This document shows, piece by piece, positions 33,573-42,700 of a stretch of 58,559 nt of DNA. Source of the stretch: Bernardetiaceae bacterium. Lineage in GTDB: Bacteria > Bacteroidota > Bacteroidia > Cytophagales > Bernardetiaceae. A model generated the notes under the pieces. That model was not told where the DNA came from and did not search any database. It saw only the letters and a program-made list of their open reading frames with translations. The stretch is taken from positions 1 to 58,559 of the forward strand of contig JAFIER010000146.1 of the NCBI GenBank assembly GCA_020832465.1, in the 5' to 3' direction. The translations under genes and the position numbers were made by a program. The number at the start of each line of letters is the position of its first letter. Positions within the stretch are counted from its first letter, which is position 1.

Positions 33573-34022
33573 TTAAACCTCAAAAATTTGCCTTTTCATT
33601 TTATAATGTTTGATATTACACTCTTCAAAAACATCTCCTTGCGTTGCAAACTGCCTTTTTTTGTAAAAAGGCACTGCACTTACCTGAGCGTGCAAATACA
33701 TCGTACCTTTGATTCTTTTTTCTTGTGCTACGGCTTGTATATCTGCAATCACCCCATCTAATAGTTGCATACCATAACCCCGCGCTCGCTTTTCTTTAAG
33801 TATAGCAAAACGCTCGAGCTTGATACCGTATTCACTAAAACGCCATCTTGCCGTACCAATGGGCTGTGATTGCGCATCGAGCAGTAAAAAGTGGCGCGCA
33901 TGCGACTCAAACTTATCATACTCCTCCGCCTCGCTTACTTGTTGCTCTTCTACAAAAACTTTTCTTCGGATAGCAAAAGCTTTTTGCATATCCTCTTCAT
34001 TATCAATACAAAAAAATGTCAT
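33573..34022 (-). CDS. GNAT-family N-acetyltransferase
   Basis: A 149-residue single GNAT domain of the ElaA/YjdJ-like kind: FAIRRKVFVEEQQVSEAEEYDKFE at the start, FLLLDAQSQPIGTARWRF, then the acetyl-CoA loop LKEKRARGYGMQLLDGVI (RxxGxG) and a last strand block QVSAVPFYKKRQFATQGDVFEEC. It uses acetyl-CoA to acetylate an unknown small molecule or protein. The gene is convergent with the microprotein locus. Confidence 0.9.
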   Translation of the reverse strand: MTFFCIDNEEDMQKAFAIRRKVFVEEQQVSEAEEYDKFESHARHFLLLDAQSQPIGTARWRFSEYGIKLERFAILKEKRARGYGMQLLDGVIADIQAVAQEKRIKGTMYLHAQVSAVPFYKKRQFATQGDVFEECNIKHYKMKRQIFEV

Positions 34023-34208
34023 ACGATTGTGTGGTCTTTTATGGTAATAAAGTAGGTCTAAAAAATAATCAAAAAAGCACTAACACTTTTTTAGCAAATC
34101 CAAAGTAACCTTTTTTGCTATCAAAACAAAAAATGTCAAAAAGTAATTTGAAAATTTAAGCATAGACCTTTGCTAATTGAGCCCAGCATTAACAGTTTTT
34201 CGCAAATT

Positions 34209-34266
34209 GTAGTACGAAGCTCCAGCTTCGGAAGTAGCTTATAGCGAAGCTGGAGCTTCGTACTAC
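34209..34266. repeat. Family E inverted repeat (58 bp)
   Basis: GTAGTACGAAGCTCCAGCTTCGG runs to CGAAGCTGGAGCTTCGTACTAC, an almost perfect inverted repeat with GTAGTACGAAGCTCCAGCTTCG arms. It has the same length as the copy at 10938. Confidence 0.88.
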
Positions 34267-34295
34267 AGGCAGTAAAGATATTAGATGTCAAATTT

Positions 34296-34360
34296 TTAGA
34301 AATAACATTTCTGACAGAAATGTTATTTCGGTGCTAATTGAGCAAAGTTGTCGTACGCCC
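34296..34360. repeat. Family B right half
   Basis: TTTAGAAATAACATTTCTGACAG... runs to AATTGAGCAAAGTTGTCGTACGCCC. The terminal base of the consensus ACACCC has changed to ACGCCC. Confidence 0.85.
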
Positions 34361-34508
34361 CTTGTGTTTAAATTTACGTTGTTTTGATAAAATTTTCGTA
34401 GTTTTGCATGCCTTTATTTTTTTTCTTACGATTTCTTCATTTCAGGGAACATAGTTTGGGCTTTTTCAATATTTTGTGGTGGGCTTTGCAAGCTGTAAAA
34501 AAAAGTAT

Positions 34509-35135
34509 ATGTATATGGATTTATCAAAACCTTATTTAATTGGCATAACGGGCGGCAGTGGCTCGGGCAAAACTTACTTTTTGCAACAGCTTCTCAAGCG
34601 CATTGGCAAAGAAAAAGTATGCCTTATTTCACAAGATCATTATTATAAAGTACGCGAGGAGCAGCCACTCGACGCACAAAATATTCGCAATTTTGACCTG
34701 CCAGAGTCTGTAGATGCCGCCGCTTATACGCGCGATATTCTCAAATTGCTTGCAGGGCAAGATGTAGAAAAAGAAGAATATACATTTAATAATCCGAACA
34801 AAAAACCTGGAATTTTGCGCTTTGAGTCTCGTTCAGTAATTATTGTAGAGGGTTTGTTTGTTTTCTATTTTAAAGAAATATCAGAACTCTTAGATTTAAA
34901 AATCTTTGTAGATGCCAAAGACCCCATTAAAATTAGCCGTAGGATTATGCGCGACAATCAGGAGCGCGGCTACGACCTCGATGATGTACTTTATCGCTAT
35001 CAAAATCACGTAATGCCTGCCTATGAAGAGTTTGTAGAACCTTTTAAATACCGCACGGATTTAATCGTACCTAATAATCGCTCCTGCGATAAAGCTATTG
35101 ATGTGATTGTAAGTCATATCAAAACTTTTTTATAA
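34509..35135 (+). CDS. udk: Uridine kinase
   Basis: About 208 residues. The ATG codons at 34509 and 34515 are both possible starts; a longer frame from 34476 would add a Cys-rich extension that looks spurious. The P-loop is GITGGSGSGKTYF. DHYYK with the FDLPESVD stretch binds uridine, and a lid with RRIMRDNQERGYDLDDVL follows. The enzyme phosphorylates uridine and cytidine in pyrimidine salvage. It has its own -7 element about 100 bases upstream. Confidence 0.92.
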   Translation: MYMDLSKPYLIGITGGSGSGKTYFLQQLLKRIGKEKVCLISQDHYYKVREEQPLDAQNIRNFDLPESVDAAAYTRDILKLLAGQDVEKEEYTFNNPNKKPGILRFESRSVIIVEGLFVFYFKEISELLDLKIFVDAKDPIKISRRIMRDNQERGYDLDDVLYRYQNHVMPAYEEFVEPFKYRTDLIVPNNRSCDKAIDVIVSHIKTFL

Positions 35136-35238
35136 ATAGGCATATCTATTAGATATGCAGATCGCAGAACGAATAGTTTTCGTAGTCTAACCATTTGACA
35201 TCTAATATCCTTGACTCTACTATAAAAACTCTTTGTTC

Positions 35239-35350
35239 GGGTGTACGACAACTTTGCTAAATTAGCTCCGAAATAACATTTCTGTCAGAAATGTTATTTC
35301 TATAAGTTCTGACACTACCTAAGTCGATTTACCAACTTGACGTACAGCCC
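35239..35350. repeat. Family B element, single-hairpin form, with 7-bp target duplication
   Basis: GGGTGTACGACAACTTTGCTAAATTAGC..., the hairpin AATAACATTTCTGTCAGAAATGTTATT, then the end CGATTTACCAACTTGACGTACAGCCC. TTTGTTC flanks both sides (35232-35238 and 35351-35357), extendable to 8 bp (CTTTGTTC) if the last C belongs to the target. It lies in the gap between udk and the MscS gene. Confidence 0.92.
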
Positions 35351-35392
35351 TTTGTTCTGATGCCTTAGCTTGCTTAAATTTTTATCTTTTTT

Positions 35393-35514
35393 CATATTAC
35401 TATACATTTTTCCATAGCGTGGGGTTTGCAAACCCTACGCTATGGAAAAATGGGCTTAGAAATAACATGGCTTTGAGAAATGTTAATTCTGGCTATCCAA
35501 TGTATAGTAGTATG
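35393..35514. repeat. Family A element, long form (122 bp), with exact 9-bp target duplication
   Basis: CATATTACTATACATT, then the long palindrome CCATAGCGTGGGGTTTGCAA...CGCTATGG, then the AATAACATGGCTTTGAGAAATGTTAATT hairpin and the end AATGTATAGTAGTATG. ATCTTTTTT is duplicated (35384-35392 and 35515-35523). It ends 42 bases from the stop codon of the MscS gene. Confidence 0.97.
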
Positions 35515-35555
35515 ATCTTTTTTACCACATATCTTCCTTGCTTTCATTACTTTTC

Positions 35556-36413
35556 TTAGGCGTTGGTTTGCTTATATATCAGGGCACGTGGCAGGTAGGC
35601 AAGTGATATGCCTTCATTTTGTAAGCGAGTTTTGAGCGTACGATTGAGATCGCATTGCATAAAAAAACCTGTAATAGGATCAGCTGCCCATACATAGGCG
35701 CGTACCATAACACCTATTTCATTGAGATTGACAACTCTTATGATGACAACTTCTGCACCCTCTTCTCGCTCCTCCTCCGTGCGGACATCTAAAGAATCAG
35801 GGTGATTGAGCGACTCTTCTTTGATAATTTGAATGGCTTTTTCTAAGTCCGACTCATAACTAATATTGATTTCTACGAACTTACAAGTACGCGCATCATG
35901 AATCGTAGAGTTAGTAATGGATTCGGTGCTAATTAGTGCATTAGGAATAATTACACGCCTGTTTTCAAGTGATTTAATTACAGTATGTCGCAGGGTAATA
36001 TCCTCTACTACACCCCAGTATGTACTTACAGTAAGTACATCGCCCACCCTAAAAGGTTTAAAAATAATAATAAAAATACCGCTTGCAATATTGCTAAATG
36101 CTTTTTGAAAAGTAAAAGCTACGAAAGCAGCCAACACACCCGCACCAGCAGATATACCCACAGCTACCGAACGCAAAGCAGGTATGGTATAAGTAATTAC
36201 AATTCCCGCTACCAAAACAATCGTTAGATTGATGGCATTGCGCACAAAACGAAGGCGCGTGGTATTGTCGTAGTTGTTACTCTCTTCAATAGCGCGCAAG
36301 TACTTCTCAACACCTACGCGCGATAAGCGCGAAGTAATGACTGCTGCCCATAGGATAAGTAATACCTTTGCTGCCAGCCAAAAATCAGTATTATTCAATA
36401 AATGCTCAAGCAT
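35556..36413 (-). CDS. Mechanosensitive ion channel, MscS family
   Basis: 285 residues with three membrane segments at the start (AAKVLLILWAAVITSRL, FVRNAINLTIVLVAGIVITYTI, and the pore helix region SVAVGISAGAGVLAAFVAFTFQKAFSN). The Gly/Ala-rich pore-lining pattern and the beta domain IFKPFRVGDVLTVSTYWGVVEDITLRHT are diagnostic, followed by IPNALIS. It opens under hypo-osmotic stress. No extra ligand-binding domain is attached. It is followed by family A and B elements and lies downstream of the E1 gene. Confidence 0.93.
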   Translation of the reverse strand: MLEHLLNNTDFWLAAKVLLILWAAVITSRLSRVGVEKYLRAIEESNNYDNTTRLRFVRNAINLTIVLVAGIVITYTIPALRSVAVGISAGAGVLAAFVAFTFQKAFSNIASGIFIIIFKPFRVGDVLTVSTYWGVVEDITLRHTVIKSLENRRVIIPNALISTESITNSTIHDARTCKFVEINISYESDLEKAIQIIKEESLNHPDSLDVRTEEEREEGAEVVIIRVVNLNEIGVMVRAYVWAADPITGFFMQCDLNRTLKTRLQNEGISLAYLPRALIYKQTNA

Positions 36414-36535
36414 AAAATTAAGGATTTGGACGAATATATCAGGGCTAAAGACCCTGAAAAATAACTATACTTTTGCACCCATATCAAATTATGGATAATA
36501 CATAGGACAGAAGCCCTACGCCATAGAGTTAAATC

Positions 36536-36590
36536 AAAAACCTACCGCAAGAAAGTAGATTTACTTTCGCATACGATAGGCTTTTGGCAT
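36536..36590 (-). terminator. Terminator of the 2-oxoacid dehydrogenase E1 gene
   Basis: On the minus strand, GCCTATCGTATGCGAAAGTA pairs with TACTTTCTTGCGGTAGGT and is followed by TTTTT. The loop is short (AATC). Confidence 0.8.
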
Positions 36591-36600
36591 AAAATATATT

Positions 36601-39027
36601 TTAGTCAATCTTTGGATAATGCGCAGGATTAAACTCGTGCATCAAAGCATAAGCCGCATCAAAAACAGTTTCTTGATTGGGCTTAGAGAAATAATCACCA
36701 TCAGAAGCATAAGCAGGGCGGTGGTCTTGTGCCGATACACAAACTGGTTTAGAATCCAAAAACTTATACGCACCTTGCTCGTCTATCACTTTTTGCATCA
36801 TATAAGCTGATGCACCGCCAGATACGTCCTCGTCAGCAAAAACTACACGATTGGTCTTTTTAATAGACGCTAAGATGCTGTGGTCTAAATCAAAAGGCAA
36901 AAGCGTCTGCACATCAATTACTTCGACGCTAATATCATACGCCTCGAGCTCCTCGGCTGCGTCCATCACAATGCGGCACATCGAGCCATAGGTAACAATC
37001 GTAATATCCGAACCTTCACGCAATACTTCGGGCTGTCCGAGCGGTAGGCAAAACTCACCAATATTTTCAGGCAGTGCTTCTTTGAGACGGTAGCCATTTA
37101 GGCATTCAATAATCAAAGCGGGGTCATCGGATTTGAGCATCGTATTATAAAAACCAGCGGCTTGAGTCATATTGCGAGGCACAAGCACATAAATTCCTCT
37201 AAAACTACCCAAAATTGTACTGATGGGTGAGCCTGAATGCCAAATACCCTCAAGGCGATGCCCACGTGTGCGTACAATCATAGGCGCACGCTGCTGCCCT
37301 TTAGTGCGGTAGCGCAAACTGGCTAAATCGTCTGAGAGTACTTGCAAACCGTAGAGCAAATAATCGAGGTATTGAATCTCGGCAATAGGGCGAAATCCGC
37401 GCATCGCCAATCCTATGCCCTGCCCTACGATAGTAGCTTCGCGAATGCCTGTATCCATGATGCGCACTTCGCCAAACTTTTCTTGCAAACCCGCAAAGGC
37501 TTGATTTACATCACCAATTTTACCTACATCTTCACCAAAGGCAACCACTTCTGGATAGCGTTCAAAGGCTTTCTCGAAGCAAGCCTGTAAAATTTCACGT
37601 CCGTCCATGACTTTAGGCTCATCGCTATATTCGGCAGCGACGGGCTGCACTTTAAGCGCAGAATAAGGCGTTTCGCTATATAAATGTGAGTTGAAACGGT
37701 CGTAGTTGGCAATTGCACTGCGCTCGAGCCAGTTGCGCATGCGAGCGCGAATAGGAGAGTCCTCAAATCGCAACACACGCATAGCTTTTTTCATGGCGCG
37801 TACTGCATCTTTGCGGATAGGGTTATAAGTATTTTTGAGCTCGTTATGAATCTCTTCTAAGGCTGTTTTTGTATCCGCAGAGGCTGAGTTCGCCGCTTCG
37901 GATAAGATATGAAGTGCATCTTCTTGTTCGGCTTTGATAGAATCCATGAAGGCTTGCCAAGCAGCTGTTTTGGCTTCACGCACGGCTACTTTAGCTTGTT
38001 TTTCCATCTCATCGAGCTCTTCGGCTGTAGCTAAACTATTGGTAATAATCCATTCACGCATTTTTTTGATACAATCATGCTCCGCCTCCCAAGCTAATCT
38101 ATCTTCGGTTTTGTATCGCTCGTGTGAGCCAGAAGTGGAGTGTCCTTGTGGCTGCGTAACTTCTTCGACGTGCAGCAACACAGGTACGTGCTCGCTGCGG
38201 CAGATATAAGCAGCTTTAAGGTAAGTATCGCAAAGCTCTTCGTAATCCCAGCCTTTAGCTTTAAAAATTTCGTAGCCTGGCTCTTCGCTACTATTTCTTT
38301 GAAAACCTTTTAAGATTTCGGAGATATTTTCTTTGGTAGTTTGATAGCGTTTGGGTACAGATATGCCGTAGCCATCGTCCCATACGGACATAAGCATAGG
38401 CACGCCCAAAACTCCTGCGGCATTGATAGCTTCAAAAAATACGCCTTCGGAGGTTGAAGCATCGCCAATTGTGCCGAAAGCAATTTCATTACCATTTTTG
38501 GTGAAATTTGTAGCCTGCTCGCCTAATTCAGGATTTTTTCGATATAATTTTGAGGCGAAAGCCAAGCCAACAAGTCTTGCCATCTGGGAGGCGGTAGGTG
38601 AGCCGTCTGCACTTGAGTTATAGCGTTCGCTCAGGTTGAGCCATTCGCCTCTCTCATCGACATAAGGAGTGGCGAAGTGCCCGTTCATTTGCCTGCCTGC
38701 CGAGGCGGGGTCATGGTCTAAATCAGTATGGGCATAGAGCTGTGCAAAATACTGCTGTAAAGTCAGTTCGCCGATAGCGAACATAAAGGTTTGGTCGCGG
38801 TAATAGCCCGAGCGAAAGTCTCCTTTTTGAAAGGCCTTAGCCATAGCCAACTGCGGAACTTCTTTGCCGTCGCCAAAGATGCCGAACTTAGCCTTGCCCA
38901 TAAAAACTTCTTTACGCCCAGCAAGACTTGCTTCACGGCTTTCGCACGCAATGCGATAATCGTTCAATACATCTTCTCTGATGAACTGCCCGTCTTTGAT
39001 TTCTGCTATTGTAGATTGAGTTTGCAT
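36601..39027 (-). CDS. 2-oxoacid dehydrogenase E1, alpha and beta subunits fused (branched-chain type)
   Basis: This 808-residue polypeptide joins the two E1 subunits that are separate in most bacteria. The alpha part (about 1-450) has the thiamine-diphosphate site with FGTIGDASTSEGVFFEAINA and ends in a helical linker. The beta part (about 470-808) contains FERYPEVVAFGEDVGKIGDVNQ, GIGLAMRGFRPIAEIQYLDY, SPISTILGSF, a VTYGSM strand, and the C-terminal FADEDVSGGASAYMMQ. Together with E2 and E3 it would decarboxylate branched-chain 2-oxo acids to acyl-CoAs that prime branched fatty acids. The same fusion is common in Bacteroidota. E2 and E3 are not in the window. The ATG at 39027 is the only plausible start. 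Confidence 0.92.
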   Translation of the reverse strand: MQTQSTIAEIKDGQFIREDVLNDYRIACESREASLAGRKEVFMGKAKFGIFGDGKEVPQLAMAKAFQKGDFRSGYYRDQTFMFAIGELTLQQYFAQLYAHTDLDHDPASAGRQMNGHFATPYVDERGEWLNLSERYNSSADGSPTASQMARLVGLAFASKLYRKNPELGEQATNFTKNGNEIAFGTIGDASTSEGVFFEAINAAGVLGVPMLMSVWDDGYGISVPKRYQTTKENISEILKGFQRNSSEEPGYEIFKAKGWDYEELCDTYLKAAYICRSEHVPVLLHVEEVTQPQGHSTSGSHERYKTEDRLAWEAEHDCIKKMREWIITNSLATAEELDEMEKQAKVAVREAKTAAWQAFMDSIKAEQEDALHILSEAANSASADTKTALEEIHNELKNTYNPIRKDAVRAMKKAMRVLRFEDSPIRARMRNWLERSAIANYDRFNSHLYSETPYSALKVQPVAAEYSDEPKVMDGREILQACFEKAFERYPEVVAFGEDVGKIGDVNQAFAGLQEKFGEVRIMDTGIREATIVGQGIGLAMRGFRPIAEIQYLDYLLYGLQVLSDDLASLRYRTKGQQRAPMIVRTRGHRLEGIWHSGSPISTILGSFRGIYVLVPRNMTQAAGFYNTMLKSDDPALIIECLNGYRLKEALPENIGEFCLPLGQPEVLREGSDITIVTYGSMCRIVMDAAEELEAYDISVEVIDVQTLLPFDLDHSILASIKKTNRVVFADEDVSGGASAYMMQKVIDEQGAYKFLDSKPVCVSAQDHRPAYASDGDYFSKPNQETVFDAAYALMHEFNPAHYPKID

Positions 39028-39589
39028 TGTGTTTTATTTATTTATGATGTGATGGTTTTGGGTTTAACAGATTTATATCGTAGGTATTATCAGATTTATT
39101 TGGATACCCTATTTGAAAATTGCTTATCGAAGTTAGTGCTCGTTTATCAAAATTACGTCCCTTGTGTTTTGGTCTAAACAACTAAAGCACGCAATTTTGA
39201 AATGCACCCAATTACACCTTTTTGGGGCAATACCTACAAATATAATCAAAGAATTTCTAAATTTTGTAATTTATCACGGTTTATTCGTTAAAAAACAGCC
39301 ACTAAAAGACTTACTTTTTAGCTATCCAAACTGCAACTATATTGTTATAATTACGGTCATGCTTGTATAAAATTTTATTTTTTGCCATAATAAATAAAAC
39401 TTTCGTTTTAGAAAACCACTTCGTAAGTAAATAAAATTTTGCCAATCAATTTCTTTATGAAAGCCTTTGATTTCACTTTTTTTACTAAATTGCCAAATAC
39501 TTAATCCAACTATGTATTTTACAATCAGCACTAACATTTCTTTGAGTACGTTTAGTGCTATGGTTACTCTACGTAAAATATGTAGTATG
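39028..39589. other. Intergenic region upstream of the E1 gene
   Basis: A family D end fragment lies at about 39187-39210 (GCACGCAATTTTGAAATGCACCC). A hairpin AGCACTAACATTTCTTTGAGTACGTTTAGTGCT lies at 39530-39563. No gene or clear promoter is recognised in the remaining AT-rich sequence. Confidence 0.45.
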
Positions 39590-39702
39590 GGGTGCACGAT
39601 AACTTTGCTAAATTAGCCCAGAACTAACATTTCTTTAAGAACTTTTGAAAAACTGTTTGTTCTGAAACTATCTAAGGTGGTTTACCAATCTGACGTACAC
39701 CC
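39590..39702. repeat. Family B element with near-perfect 8-bp target duplication
   Basis: GGGTGCACGATAACTTTGCTAAATTAGCCC, a hybrid hairpin (GAACTAACATTTCTTTAAG...), and the end ACCAATCTGACGTACACCC. The flanks GTAGTATG (39582-39589) and ATAGTATG (39703-39710) match at 7 of 8 bases. It lies 60 bases upstream of the giant secreted protein gene. Confidence 0.9.
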
Positions 39703-39762
39703 ATAGTATGCAAATACGCCTTGAAACGAATAATTTGTTGTTATTACTTTGATTTTATCAAT

Positions 39763-42700
39763 ATGAAATATACTGTATATTCCACCATTGCATTTATTAG
39801 CCTCTTTTTTGTGGCGCTCGGTGCTTTTCAACAAAAACTTAAAGCACAGCCCCAAAATCAAATCGCTGCCAAACCTGAGTCTCGAAGTCCTTTAGCTTTT
39901 GTAGAAAACGGCGGGCAGTGGGACGAATCAGTACATTACAGAGGAAAAATTCCCGACGGGTTTATTTTTGCACAAACCAACACCATTACCTACGGTTTCT
40001 ACAAAAGAGAAGATTTTCCGAATCATCACGTGCATAGCTCACATGCGCACGAAGAGGGCGAGGCGCATACCCACCACGAGCACGGCCCAGCAAGAGATTC
40101 GTCAGAGCGAGATATTATACGTGCGCATGGCATCAAACTGCATTTTGAAGGTGCAAATGCTAATCCTAAGATTCTGCCTTCGCAGCCACAAAGCACACGT
40201 TATAACTATCTTATTGGAAATGACGAGCGTAAGCACGGGACAGATTTACGCGCTTATAGCCAACTCAAATATCAAAATCTTTACAACGGTATTGATTTAG
40301 ATTTTTATGTCCAGCAGGAGCAACTCAAATACGATTTTGTATTGCAAGCAGGCATAGACCCCAAGCAAATCAAAATCCGATACGAAGGTGCAGAAAAGCT
40401 AAGTTTGGAAAACGGAAAGCTCCGTATTGCGACAAGCATCAATGAGTTTGTAGAAGAAATTCCGCTTTGCTATCAAATTATTGGGGGCGAACGGCGTGAA
40501 GTAAAAGGCGCATACAAGCTCAAGCGCAATGTTGTATCTTTTGAATTTCCTGAAGGGTATGACAAAAATTATCCTTTGATTATAGACCCCGTTTTGGTCT
40601 TTTCCACCTTTTCAGGCGCAACCGACGACAACTGGGGCAATACCGCTACTTTTGATAGAGGGGGCAATCTGTACTCTGGGGGCGTAGCCTTTGGTTCGGG
40701 TTTTCCCGTAACGCCCGGTGCGTTTAGCGTATCCTTTTCAGGAAATGTTGATGTCGCTATTTTAAAATTTAATCCTACGGGTGAGAACTTGCTTTATGCT
40801 ACTTTCTTGGGTGGAGTAGGACCCGAAGTGCCTCATAGTATGATTGTTGCGCCCAATAACGAACTCATTATTTTAGGCACCACAGGCTCTCCTAATTTCC
40901 CCGTAACTGCCTCTGCTTTTCAGACAGGCTTCGCTGGTGGTCCTTCTATAGCATTGTTAGGTGCTTATGGATTCAATCAGGGTATTGATATTTTTTTAAG
41001 TCGCTTGCGCCCTGCGGGCAATGCACTTACGGCTTCTACGTTTATCGGTGGGTCAAACAACGACGGTATGAGCGTTACGACAACGCCTCTTGTGCATAAC
41101 TATGGCGACGAGCTGCGAGGAGATATTGCCATAGAACCTAATACAGGTAATGTTTATATCGCTACAACGACCTTTTCATCAGATTTTCCCGCTGGCGGGA
41201 GTAGTGTAGGATTTCCTGCACCACAAGCGGGCGTTGTGATGAAGTTTAATCCTAATTTTTCTTCCATACTTTGGGCACGTATGGAAGGCGGTATGGGCTT
41301 TGATAACTTTTATTCTGTAAAAGTTCACCCTATTACCAACGATGTTTATGTTTGTGGTGGTACGACAAGCCCCAATTTGCTTACACATGCCGGTGCAGTG
41401 AGTGAGTCTCCTTTAGGACGAGAAGACGGTACAATTTATCGCTTTAATAGCACTGGTGGACTTTTTGGGACAACGTATATCGGTACACCTGCTTATGACC
41501 AAGTGTATTTTATAGATATTGATGAAGCTGGATTTATTTATACCTTTGGACAGACAAGGGGGGATTTTCCTATCTTCGGAGGCGCTTATCGCAATCTTTT
41601 GAGTGGGCAGTTTCTACAAAAAATAAATCCCGAGCTTACCCGTGTAATATGGAGTACCACGATTGGCAACACCAATGGCAGACCGAATATTTCGCCTACG
41701 GCATTTATGGTTAATAGCTGTAATCAAATCTACCTTGCCGGCTGGGGCGGCCAGACCAATAATATAGCCGGCTATGCGGGTGGAAGTACTGTTGCAGGCA
41801 TGCCTACTACTTCTGATGCCATAAAACGGGCTTCACGTACGGGTACGGATTTTTATTTGATGGTGCTTACAGAAGATGCAAGAGACCTTGCTTATGCTAC
41901 CTTTTTCGGTAGTGATGCTGGAGGCTCTGGTGAGCACGTCGATGGTGGTACGAGCCGCTTTGATAAGGAAACAGGTATTGTATATCACGCTGTTTGTGGG
42001 GCTTGCGCTGGTGGCAGTTTCCCCACAACGCCGGGCGTTTGGGCAGAAACTAATAGTAGCCCGAATTGCAATAACGCCGCTTTTAAGATTGCCTTTGATG
42101 TGCTTGCTGCAAATTTTGAAATTACGGATGGCAATAATGTAGTGCAACGTGTAGTTTGCGCACCCGCAGAAGTTGTTTTTGATAATCGCTCCGATAACGG
42201 ACGCACTTATGAGTGGTATGTCGATGGTGTGCAGGTAAGTACAGAAGAAGATGTGAACCCTTATGTTTTTGATGAGCCGGGCGAGTACGAGGTTACGCTT
42301 ATTGCCTATAATCCAGCTTCTTGTATTTTTAGCGATACCGTAGTGCGCCGTATCGAAGTATTAGAAACTGCCTTTGCTATTGCCAACGATACAACGATAT
42401 GCCGTGGCGAAAGTGTGCAACTATTAGCAGAGGGGGCCACGCGCTATGAATGGTCGCCTGCCGAGAGCCTGAGCAATCCTAATATTCGTAACCCTATAGC
42501 TTCGCCTACCGAAACAACGACTTATACCGTAGAAGTGCGAGATGGTAGCGGTTGTGAAAATACATTGAGCATTACCGTAGAAGTCATCGAGCCGCCTATT
42601 GCCGATTTTGAAGCCTCTCTACTCGACCCTTGCGATAGCCTCTCGCCTATTGTTATTCAAAATAATAGCACAGGCGATAGCTACTTCTGGGACTTTGGCG

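Larger units (their letters stand above)
34023..34508. other. Intergenic region with a family E repeat inside a family B element
   Basis: Remnants of a family B left part (GCTAATTGAGCCCAGCATTAACAGTTTTTCGC, about 34171-34208) and its right half (34296-34360) are separated by a complete family E repeat (34209-34266). A -7 element TAGTTTTG at 34399-34406 should serve the uridine kinase gene. Confidence 0.7.

Noticed and set aside
36468-36475. TACTTTTG on the plus strand near 36470 as a promoter
   Set aside because: No TTTG at the right distance, and no plus-strand gene follows before the end of the E1 gene.
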